The notes under the pieces were generated by a model, which was not told where the DNA came from, searched no databases, and saw only the letters and a list, made by a program, of their open reading frames with translations. Positions 36,591 to 45,593 of a DNA stretch of 64,000 bases are shown piece after piece (the stretch's first letter is position 1; every line of letters starts with the position of its first letter). Source of the DNA: Argentina anserina (Eukaryota; Streptophyta; Magnoliopsida; Rosales; Rosaceae); the NCBI RefSeq assembly GCF_933775445.1, contig NW_026089507.1:1-64000 (forward strand), written 5' to 3'. A program made the translations under genes and the position numbers.

Positions 36591-36593
36591 AGC

Positions 36594-36602
36594 TAATTGC
36601 TA
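36594..36602 (-). promoter_or_regulatory. UAG stop in CARYYA readthrough context
   Basis: On the minus strand the gag-protease frame reads TAG CAA TTA, and the same frame stays open for the next 580 codons. This is the CARYYA-type leaky stop context known from tobacco mosaic virus and described at the env-like junction of the soybean retroelement SIRE1. Readthrough would give RT at a low ratio to Gag. A chance nonsense mutation is the alternative. Confidence 0.6.
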
Positions 36603-39101
36603 TGCTTCCAACGTTTCTGACATAACCTGTGCAATAGATTCAACAACATCAATAGCAAAGCACGAGTTAAGGTCAGAAACTGGGTATTTCATAGCCTCAA
36701 AAACATTGAAACTGATAACATCTCCATCAAATTCCATTGATAAACTCCCATTGGCCACATCGATGCATGTCCTAGCAGTTCTCATGAACGGTCTCCCCAA
36801 AAGCAGTGGAGTTGTCTCCAAGGGTGATACCTCCATGTCTAGCACATAAAAATCTGCAGGGAAAATAAGGTGACTGACCTGCACAAGGACATCCTCAACA
36901 TACCCCTTAGGGTACTTGTTAGATCGATCAGCTAATTGAATAATCACGTTATCATTCTTTAAAGGTCCTAATCCTAGTGATTGATAAACATTATATGGCA
37001 TAACATTTATTGAAGCACCTAGATCAAGCATAACATTGTTAAATAACGTGTTACCAATTTTGCATGGGACGGAGAAACTTCCGGGGTCCTTCATCTTAGG
37101 GGGTAGCTTCCTTTGGATGACAGCTGAAACTGTCTCATTCATCTTCACTACCTTCTCCTCCCTAGTCTTCCTTCTTGAAGTGCAAAGCTCCTTTAGAAAT
37201 TTCGCATACTTGGGGATTTGCTTGATGCACTCCAACAAAGGAAGGTTAACTTCCACCTTCCTAAAGACTTCCAATACCTCCTCATCAGATTTGTCCTTCT
37301 TGCTCTTTGCAAACCTAGAAGGGAAAGGTACACACGAAATAGGGTTAGTTTTAACTAAACCACTTGAGTTAGGAATTGTACCTTTGGGTGCTTCATGGAG
37401 CGGCACCATCTCCTTCTTGGAGGTAGCTGGATCCTTCTCCAAGTTCATCTTCATAGGAAATTCGTCACTTTCTTGGTCATGGGCTGTATGGGCCTTTTTT
37501 GCAACATTTGGGCTCTCCTTTAGCTCAAGCCCACTCCTTGTTATGATAGCTTGGGCTTGCTCATTTCTTGGGTTGGGTATGACACCACTAGGCAGCTTCC
37601 CTTGCTCAGAAAATCGGCCCATGAAGTCCACTACTTGGCCCATATGCGTTTTCAGCTCCGCAATGTCCTTGCTATTTGCTTGTTGACCCACAACCAAAGT
37701 TTGAGTAACGGTATTCAACTGACTTTGCCCAGCAGCTAAGGATTTCAACAACTCATCATAATTCGGAGTAGCAGCCACATTTGGAGGTGGTAAATTGAGT
37801 AGTGGAGCTTGTGGTCTAAACAAACCACCCGGACGAGGCCCAAATTGCATTTGATTCTGATGTGGCCTTAGTACATTTTCATTGTTGGACCATCGAAAGT
37901 TAGGATGATCACGTAGGCCAGGATTGTAGGTATTTGAATATGGGTTGTACCTCTGACCTCCTTGATAACCAAGGGCATTGACTTCTTCATACTCTCCACT
38001 TGAAGCAACTTGAGGACACTGATCAGTAGGGTGCCCCTCCGTACATATCCCACAGACTTGAGCTCCATTAGACTTCATGAAATGGCTCATCATCTTGGAC
38101 AACTTGTCGACCTTGTCCTCTAGAGCAGAGTTCGAACTGGAGTGAGTCTCATGCACTTGCCTTGTAGCACTTGCAGATGTCCCAAACTGTTGGTTGTTCA
38201 TTGCTCTCTTTTCCAAAAGATCTTTTGCCATGACATTGCTCTTGTCCAAGAACGATCCACCAGCAGCTGAATCAAGGAACTCCCTTTCCATTTGTAGAAG
38301 GCCTTCATAAAAGTATTGAAGGAGTAGACCTTCCCTAATGCCATGAGCTGGACATGATGCTATAAGAGACCTGAATCTCTCATAGTAGTTGTAAAACGAC
38401 TCATCGGGGCCTTGCTTGATACCGGTGATCTGCTTCCTTATGTGAGTGACTCTTGAAGATGGGAAGTATTTGGATAGAAATTCGTTCACCATGGTAGTCC
38501 AAGAAGTGATCCTACCAGCTGGCACCTCAAATAACCATTTCTGAGCACGGTCCTCCAATGAGTAGGGAAATGCTCGCATCTTCACAATCTGAATGTCTGC
38601 TCCTCTTGGGCACATAGTCTCACAGTTGAATTGGAACAAGGTGAGATGTTGATTAGGATCCTCACCAGAAAGACCATGAAACTTGGGTAAATGATGTAGA
38701 AACCCACTCTTCAAAACGAAATCATTAGTCTTGCCCTCTTGTGGAACAGGATATGCAATGTTAGAGGGCGCTGTCCCACCAACTGCTCCTTCAACTAGAC
38801 CATTTTGTTCTCTAATTGATGCCATTCCTTCTTCTTGATTTTCAAGTTTTGGATCGGGTAGATCGAAATTCAACTGGGCTAATGGAAATGGGCTTGTCAA
38901 CAATTCTAACTCCGGATCCTCAAAGAACAAAGGATTGAGCCCACTACAACTCGTTGCACTTGGAAATGGCGAAATGGACCCAAACTCTTTCTCTTCGTGA
39001 AATGAATCTGATTCAATGGATACGTTATCGAACTGAGATGGAGGCTGAATTCTTTTCAGGCGAGCACTAATCTCTTCGGACCAACCAGTAATCTTGGACA
39101 T
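36600..39101 (-). CDS. Gag-protease polyprotein of Athila-like element
   Basis: The 833-residue ORF starts at the ATG at 39101 (MSKITGW). Residues about 135-300 are a Retrotrans_gag capsid domain (LPKFHGLSGEDP, then the KWLFEVPAGRITSW and FYNYYERFRSLI regions). A CCHC zinc knuckle of form CX2CX3HX4C follows at C350, C353, H357 and C362. A proline/asparagine/glutamine-rich linker leads to a retropepsin-like aspartic protease with active-site DLGAS at 693-697 and the downstream LLLGRPF flap/core motif near 767-772. Gag forms the particle and protease cleaves the polyprotein. The ORF ends in a single UAG and the same frame continues into RT, so it is probably the upstream part of one gag-pol frame. 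No internal stop or frameshift is visible. Confidence 0.92.
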   Translation of the reverse strand: MSKITGWSEEISARLKRIQPPSQFDNVSIESDSFHEEKEFGSISPFPSATSCSGLNPLFFEDPELELLTSPFPLAQLNFDLPDPKLENQEEGMASIREQNGLVEGAVGGTAPSNIAYPVPQEGKTNDFVLKSGFLHHLPKFHGLSGEDPNQHLTLFQFNCETMCPRGADIQIVKMRAFPYSLEDRAQKWLFEVPAGRITSWTTMVNEFLSKYFPSSRVTHIRKQITGIKQGPDESFYNYYERFRSLIASCPAHGIREGLLLQYFYEGLLQMEREFLDSAAGGSFLDKSNVMAKDLLEKRAMNNQQFGTSASATRQVHETHSSSNSALEDKVDKLSKMMSHFMKSNGAQVCGICTEGHPTDQCPQVASSGEYEEVNALGYQGGQRYNPYSNTYNPGLRDHPNFRWSNNENVLRPHQNQMQFGPRPGGLFRPQAPLLNLPPPNVAATPNYDELLKSLAAGQSQLNTVTQTLVVGQQANSKDIAELKTHMGQVVDFMGRFSEQGKLPSGVIPNPRNEQAQAIITRSGLELKESPNVAKKAHTAHDQESDEFPMKMNLEKDPATSKKEMVPLHEAPKGTIPNSSGLVKTNPISCVPFPSRFAKSKKDKSDEEVLEVFRKVEVNLPLLECIKQIPKYAKFLKELCTSRRKTREEKVVKMNETVSAVIQRKLPPKMKDPGSFSVPCKIGNTLFNNVMLDLGASINVMPYNVYQSLGLGPLKNDNVIIQLADRSNKYPKGYVEDVLVQVSHLIFPADFYVLDMEVSPLETTPLLLGRPFMRTARTCIDVANGSLSMEFDGDVISFNVFEAMKYPVSDLNSCFAIDVVESIAQVMSETLEA

Positions 39102-40026
39102 TCATTAGCCTGAAAAGAACACGTATATATTATTATCTCTACAACATATGAAATACAAGTATAAGTAAATATAAACTTCTCCCTTCTTTTAATTACAAAA
39201 ACGTAACTCTTCTTTAAATCTATGTTAAATTTCGTTTTCTTTGTTTCTTTTCTTCTATATTTCGAAAATTACATGTGTAGGAGTATAACTAAGTCTAATT
39301 GATTTTATTCACACACAATCCTAACTTTTAAGGTACGTGGAGCAGAGGAGCTAACTGTGCAATGGACTGAAACAGCCCAAGGTAAGGGTCTTGCTTTATC
39401 CGATATACCTTAAAAATTAGAACATCATTTTCTTTTGAAACTATATACATCTATTTATACAACGTTATCTTCTAAGTTATAAAGTGAGGTGGACGTGCGG
39501 CCTAAGTACGTCGTCTAGACACAAACTCATTCCTTTGTTTCAGAAGGCTTGATAGCTAGAATCAGAGATAGTCACAAGGCAGGACTCATTTGTTGGACAC
39601 CACGGGGGCCACAACCTTGAAAGGATGCTTTCCCAATCGACTCCATCACCGAGATGTATGTCAGTCTATGGGCCTCTGAGATCCAATTTTGTAAACCTTG
39701 AACCAGGGTAATGAAAATAGCATAGCCCCTTACTCAGCTCGGAACAACTTTGCGTGTTAGACTGGCCCCAAAGTGTTAATAAAAGCCGCCCTCAACCCCA
39801 AGTGACCTTTGCAAGGTACAAATGGAGGGTTAAGGCTAGTATTAACAAAATGGACTTTACCTATTCCGTTCACCTTATAACTTACAATAAACCTCGCATA
39901 AATAAACATTTAGCTTCCCTAAAAAAAAAAAAATTACTATGTGTAATAAGTTTCCTATAGGCATACTACTACAACAATATAACAAAAAAACAACTTTCCA
40001 CACACACAAAATTTTTTCGTTCTATA

Positions 40027-40061
<35 letters not shown>

Positions 40062-40196
40062 CGAATCCTTCGAATTACTATTCACAGGAACCAAATTTCC
40101 GATCACTATTCACAGAAACATATAAACCAATATACACTTATATAATTCACAATATAACATAAGATTAACACTTCAAAGCATTGAGAATTAATCAAT
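39102..40196 (-). other. 5' leader between PBS and gag
   Basis: About 1.1 kb without a credible gene. It holds a run of 32 T on the plus strand (A in the transcript) at 40030-40061, a run of 13 A at 39921-39933, and a perfect 10-bp inverted repeat (39326-39335 with 39406-39415). Immediately before the gag start the transcript strand reads TTCTTTTCAG, which resembles a splice acceptor. Packaging and dimerisation signals would be expected in this leader, but none can be proved by eye. Confidence 0.75.
40030..40061. repeat. 32-bp poly(T) tract (poly(A) on element strand)
   Basis: An uninterrupted run of 32 T between TACTC and CGAATCC. In the element's RNA this is a 32-A tract in the 5' leader. 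Its exact length is vulnerable to sequencing error. Confidence 0.9.
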
Positions 40197-40214
40197 TCCC
40201 CGGCAACGGCGCCA
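40197..40214 (-). other. Primer-binding site, tRNA-Asp
   Basis: On the minus strand the 18 bases TGGCGCCGTTGCCGGGGA follow the LTR end after three bases. Read on the plus strand they equal the 3' end of plant nuclear tRNA-Asp(GTC) including CCA. tRNA-Asp is the usual primer of Athila/Calypso-type elements. This site fixes the element's orientation and identifies the right-hand LTR as the 5' one. Confidence 0.92.
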
Positions 40215-40225
40215 AAATGATAGAG

Positions 40226-40240
40226 CGTTTTGTTAAAACG
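40226..40240. other. Perfect hairpin near the U5 end of the LTR
   Basis: CGTTTTGTTAAAACG is a 6-bp perfect stem with a 3-base loop, 8 bp inside the LTR end and about 12 bases from the primer-binding site. In RNA it could be a U5 stem next to the primer site. Confidence 0.5.
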
Positions 40241-41294
40241 TCTATAAAATACCCTGAAAAACATCATCGTTAGTATAGAATAAGCAGGGATCGTTCAGTC
40301 CGGGGAATCAAAAGGGCCTCAACACTTATCATGTTATTGGGGGATTTGAGTTGGATTCTAAAACTACTACTTAAAATAAATCCTAAATTACTTATATACA
40401 ATTGATCAACCATTCATCACATAACCAAAACACGAATTCTACTCAAGAAACATGTATGACATGCATAGAACAACATATAGGCAGCAAGTATTTTCGATTC
40501 TTCTTAAGTCCATTTCAATTCCAATTCTAATTAGAGTCCGAAGCGGTTCATCTAATCGTTAAGACCTCTTATTTATCTAGAATCAACGAAGCGTTCAATC
40601 CTAAACATATGCTAAAAAGAGTTCAACATAACGAAGCGTACTAGTTAAACACAAAGTAGCACATAAGCACATTAAGTCGAATTGGAGACATGTAAGCAAG
40701 CATGGCGTCACTCATCTTGATTAAGCATGCAAATTCCTAGAACTATCACAGCCCTATATAAGTATCCATAATTGAAACACGAAGCGCATATTCAATCGAA
40801 GAACACTTTGGTGAATTAAATCGCAACCCTAGGAGAACCATGGCCTTGGCTTCCTCAAGCATTGATTTAGATGTATAAGTTCAAGGAACTAATTGAAATA
40901 AAACCTAAAATTATTTCGAAACCTACTGCCCCTATATCATTATACACAGCAAACATACAAATCTCATGAATTCATACAATCAAAACATAAAACCAAAGAA
41001 GTCTGAATTTATGTTCTTCATATATAAAACCGAAAATCACATCCAAGAATTCATACAATGAAATCGAAAATTTCAGAAAACCAAAAGAAAAATTACAAGC
41101 CATGGATGAATCACACTTTAGAAACCTTCTAGGATTCGGCAAGAATGGATTCGATTTGGGAGAGGAGGAAGATGAGCACGGTTTGGTGATGATGGATGAA
41201 GGTTTTGTGGCTTGAATTTTCTGGTTGTGTTTGGGCAGCAATTCGGCTAGCTTTGTGAGAGAATGGAGATCCATTTTATGAAGGGAGGCCGAGC

Positions 41295-41302
41295 TATATA
41301 TA
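41295..41302 (-). promoter_or_regulatory. TATA box of 5' LTR
   Basis: TATATATA within CTATATATAG on the minus strand, about 950 bp into the LTR in element sense. Transcription would start some 30 bp further, near 41265, giving a U3 of about 990 bp. This is inferred from sequence only. Confidence 0.6.
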
Positions 41303-41927
41303 GAGGAACCAAGGGAGGAGAGGCTGCTCGGTTTTGGGCTGCTTGGTCCATCAATACATGGCTGTGATCTCTCCTCAATGAATGCATCGAATGGCTGCCC
41401 TTGTTCCTGCGAAAATTCAGTCTTTATCTCCTTATTTCTCTAGGGTTACATGGGCTGGACTCTCCTTGTATTTTGCTGAATGATAGGCACGGAAAAGCTT
41501 CCTTCACAAGCTGAATAGATAGGGCACGGCTCTCTTTGATTGAATGGAAGGATAGCACGACTGAAACTCCTTCTTTTTCTCTAGATATTATCTCCAAAAT
41601 TCTGAAATTAATCTCCCTTTAAAACCTGAATGGTAGCTCGGCATAGGACTCCTTCTCCATGTAGTACACGGCCTCCTTAATTCCCTCCTTGAATTATCTC
41701 TTCAAATCTGAAAATAAGAAAAGAATAACATAAGTAAAAGATAATTCATTCGAAATTCATGTCTTAATCTAGACAATAGTTGTCTTAAAAAGACATATGA
41801 AATAGATGAGCTCAACTAGATTAGGAAAGTTTCTAATTTGCAAAAAAAGAAACTTACTAGAATAAAAAAGTTACTAGAACAAGGAAGTTCATTTAGGAAA
41901 GTTTCGTAATAAGAGTTTGAGTTCAAG

Positions 41928-42092
41928 TAGGACTTTCCAAAATGGTACGTTTCCTAGTCTAACAAGGATTCCTAATGCAAACATGACTCTCAAGATATCG
42001 CCAATGCGACCAAAACGTCGAAAGATGAAGACTCCTAATTCAACTAGGTTTCCTAGTCCTATAAGGATTCCTACTCAAACTAGGACTCTAGA
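41928..42092 (-). promoter_or_regulatory. U3 region with repeated CTAG-centred motifs
   Basis: The stretch holds recurring short motifs on the plus strand: AGTAGGACT, TTTCCTAGTC (twice), AAGGATTCCTA (twice, one as AAGGATTCCTACT) and ACTAGG (twice, in both AACTAGGTTT and AAACTAGGACT). Clustered short repeats in U3 are typical of LTR enhancers, but that role is inferred here. The left LTR carries the same cluster, 10421 bp lower. Confidence 0.35.
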
Positions 42093-42253
42093 CCAATTCT
42101 TCGTTTTTAACTCGTGTAAGCACAAAAACACATCCATAACCATCCAAGACTCCTATTGTGACTCAATGACTCGATATTACAACAATAAGGGTTAAGCAAA
42201 GTACAATTGGAGGTAGAAACATATTAAGAACGTAGCACAAAGTGCTCCTATCA

Positions 42254-45200
42254 AGCTTCTATTGAATTTGAGAGTTTTACAAGTGTGGGAGTGTATTTCT
42301 TTCAAACTGAGTATCTTTACATCGTTTGCGTATATTTACTATTCCAATTGTGTATCTTTTCATTTCTCGTTTGAGTATCTTTACATCCATTGCGTATCTT
42401 TACTATTCCAATTGTGTATCTTTTCATTTCTCGTTAGAGTATCTTTCTGTAAGGCTTTCTGATGCGAATTTCTATTGAATTTGAGAGTTTTGCAAGTGTG
42501 GGAGTGTGTTTCTTTCAAACTGAGTATCTTTACATCGTTTGCGTATCTTTACTATTCCAATTGGGTATCTTTACATCGTTTGCGTATCTTTACTATTCCA
42601 ATTCTGTATCTTTTCATTTCTCGTTTGAGTATCTTTTTGTAAGGCTTCTGATGCGAGTTTCTATTGTATTTGAGAGTTTGGCAAGTGTGGGAGTGTGTTT
42701 CTTTCAAACTGAGTATTTTTACATCCATTGCGTATCTTTACTATTCCAATTGTGTACATTTTCATTTCTCATTTGAGTATCTTTCTGTAAGGCTTTCTGA
42801 TGCGAGATTCTATTGAATTTGAGAGTTTTGCAAGTGTGGGAGTGTGTTTCTTTCAAACTGAGTATCTTTACATCGTTTGCGTATCTTTACTATTCCAATT
42901 GGGTATCTTTACATCGTTTGCGTATCTTTACTATTCCAATTCTGTATCTTTTCATTTCTCGTTAGAGTATCTTTCTGTAAGGCTTTCTGATGCGAATTTC
43001 TATTGAATTTGAGAGTTTTGCAAGTGTGGGAGTGTGTTTCTTTCAAACTGAGTATCTTTACATCGTTTGCGTATCTTTACTATTCCAATTCTGTATCTTT
43101 TCATTTCTCGTTTGGGTATCTTTCTGTAAGGCTTCTGATGCGAGTTTCTATTGTGTTTAAGAGTTTTGCAAGTGTGGGAGTGTGTTTCTTTCAAACTGAG
43201 TATCTTTACATCGTTTGCGTATCTTTACTATTCCAATTGTGTATCTTTACATCGTTTGCGTATCTTTACAATTCCAATTGTGTATCTTTTCATTTCTCGT
43301 TTCAGTATCTTTCTGTAAGGCTTCTGATGCGAGTTTCTATTGTATTTGAGAGTTTTGCAAGTGTGGGAGTGTGTTTCTTTCAAACTGAGTATCTTTACAT
43401 CCATTGCGTATCTTTACTATTCCAATTGTGTATCTTTTCATTTCTCGTTTGAGTATCTTTCTGTAAGGCTTTCTGATGCGAGTTTCTATTGAATTTGAGA
43501 GTTTTGCAAGTGTGAGAGTGTGTTTCTTTCAAACTGAGTATCTTTACATCGTTTGCGTATCTTTACTATTCCAATTGTGTATCTTTACATCGTTTGCGTA
43601 TCTTTACAATTCCAATTGTGTATCTTTTCATTTCTCGTTTCAGTATCTTTCTGTAAGGCTTCTGATGCGAGTTTCTATTATATTTGAGAGTTTTGCAAGT
43701 GTGGGAGTGTGTTTCTTTCAAACTGAGTATCTTTACATCCATTGCGTATCTTTACTATTCCAATTGTGTATCTTTTCATTTCTCGTTTGAGTATCTTTCT
43801 GTAAGGCTTTCTGATGCGAGTTTCTATTGAATTTGAGAGTTTTGCAAGTGTGAGAGTGTGTTTCTTTCAAACTGAGTATCTTTACATCGTTTGCGTATCT
43901 TTACTATTCCAATTGTGTATCTTTACATCGTTTGCGTATCTTTACTATTCCAATTGTGTATCTTTTCATTTCTCGTTTGAGTATCTTTCTGTAAGGCTTC
44001 TGATGCGAGTTTCTATTGTATTTGAGAGTTTGGCAAGTGTGGGAGTGTGTTTCTTTCAAACTGAGTATCTTTACATCCATTGCGTATCTTTACTATTCCA
44101 ATTGTGTATATTTTCATTTCTCGTTTGAGTATCTTTCTGTAAGGCTTTCTGATGCGAGATTCTATTGAATTTGAGAGTTTTGCAAGTGTGGGAGTGTGTT
44201 TCTTTCAAACTGAGTATCTTTACATCGTTTGCGTAGCTTTACTATTCCAATTGTGTATCTTTACATCGTTTGCGTATCTTTACTATTCCAATTGTGTATC
44301 TTTTCATTCCTCGTTTGAGTATCTTTCTGTAAGGCTTTCTGATGCGAGCTTCTATTGAATTTGAGAGTTTTACAAGTGTGGGAGTGTATTTCTTTCAAAC
44401 TGAGTATCTGTACATCGTTTGCGTATATTTACTATTCCAATTGTGTATCTTTTCATTTCTCGTTTGAGTATCTTTACATCCATTGCGTATCTTTACTATT
44501 CCAATTGTGTATCTTTTCATTTCTCGTTTGAGTATCTTTCTGTAAGGCTTTCTGATGCGAATTTCTATTGAATTTGAGAGTTTTGCAAATGTGGGAGTGT
44601 GTTTCTTTCAAACTGAGTATCTTTACATCGTTTGCGTATCTTTACTATTCCAATTGGGTATCTTTACATCGTTTGCGTATCTTTACTATTCCAATTCTAT
44701 ATCTTTTCATTTCTCGTTTGAGTATCTTTTTGTAAGGCTTCTGATGCGAGTTTCTATTGTATTTGAGAGTTTGGCAAGTGTGGGAGTGTGTTTCTTTCAA
44801 ACTGAGTATCTTTACATCCATTGCGTATCTTTACTATTCCAATTGTGTATATTTTCATTTCTCATTTGAGTATCTTTCTGTAAGGCTTTCTGATGCGAGA
44901 TTCTATTGAATTTGAGAGTTTTGCAAGTGTGGGAGTGTGTTTCTTTCAAACTGAGTATCTTTACATCGTTTGCGTATCTTTACTATTCCAATTGTGTATC
45001 TTTTCATTTCTCGTTTGAGTATCTTTCTGTAAGGCTTTCTGATGCGAGTTTCTATTGAATTTGAAAGTTTTACAAGTGTGGGAGTGTATTTCTTTCAAAC
45101 TGAGTATCTTTACATCGTTTGCGTATATTTACTATTCCAATTGTGTATCTTTTCATTTCTCGTTTGAGTATCTTTACATCCTTTGCGTATCTTTACTATT

Positions 45201-45593
45201 CCAATTGTGTATCTTTTCATTTCTCGTTAGAGTATCTTTCTGTAAGGCTTTCTGATGCGAATTTCTATTGAATTTGAGAGTTTTGCAAGTGTGGGAGTGT
45301 GTTTCTTTCAAACTGAGTATCTTTACATCGTTTGCGTATCTTTACTATTCCAATTGGGTATCTTTACATCGTTTGCGTATCTTTACTATTCCAATTCTGT
45401 ATCTTTTCATTTCTCGTTTGAGTATCTTTTTGTAAGGCTTCTGATGCGAGTTTCTATTGTATTTGAGAGTTTGGCAAGTGTGGGAGTGTGTTTCTTTCAA
45501 ACTGAGTATCTTTACATCCATTGCGTATCTTTACTATTCCAATTGCGTATCTTTTCATTTCTCGTTAGAGTATCTTTCTGTAAGGCTTTCTGA
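42254..45593. repeat. Partial third copy of the 7153-bp higher-order block
   Basis: Unit starts at 42262, 42462, 42800, 43003 and 43476 align to 13581, 13781, 14119, 14322 and 14795 at offset 28681. Further on, 44152, 44555, 45055 and 45255 align to 22286, 22689, 23189 and 23389 at offset 21866. One 338-bp dimer is extra. The rare GTATTTTTACATCC variant near 42715 is shared with 14034 but not with the second copy. Confidence 0.75.

Larger units (their letters stand above)
30643..42253 (-). mobile_element. Athila-like Ty3/gypsy LTR retrotransposon, 3' LTR truncated
   Basis: This 11,611-bp element lies on the minus strand inside the satellite. It has a complete 5' LTR (42253-40218, TG...CA with inner TGATAG/CTATCA), an 18-nt tRNA-Asp primer-binding site, gag, protease, RT, RNase H and integrase in Ty3/gypsy order, a polypurine tract, and a 3' LTR lacking its last 846 bp. 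The RT and integrase resemble the Athila lineage, with no chromodomain visible. I see no env-like ORF. Target-site duplication cannot be tested because the left LTR end is lost; the 5 bp beyond the right end are AGCTT. The shared LTR parts look identical, so the insertion is young. As it stands the element is probably unable to move by itself. Confidence 0.95.
40218..42253 (-). repeat. 5' LTR, complete (2036 bp)
   Basis: On the plus strand the LTR begins TGATAG at 40218 and ends CTATCA at 42253, so it is bounded by TG...CA within a 6-bp inverted repeat. The left boundary is fixed by the primer-binding site three bases away and the right by the abrupt return to satellite (AGCTTCTATTG). In element sense U3 runs from 42253 to roughly 41265, with a TATA box at 41302-41295; the rest is R and U5. 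Small ORFs inside it have no recognisable product. The first 846 bp in plus coordinates (40218-41063) have no counterpart in the other LTR. Confidence 0.93.

Noticed and set aside
37036..37686. 216-codon ORF and other plus-strand ORFs under gag-pol
   Set aside because: They are shadows of the well-supported minus-strand coding sequence.
40197..40214. A tRNA gene
   Set aside because: Only the last 18 bases of tRNA-Asp are present; this is the primer-binding site.
40972..41274. 100-codon ORF in the LTR (MDLHSLTKL...), partly repeated at 30578-30853
   Set aside because: It lies within the LTR near the inferred transcript start and has no domain; the left version runs into satellite. I treat it as chance, although a short leader peptide cannot be excluded.
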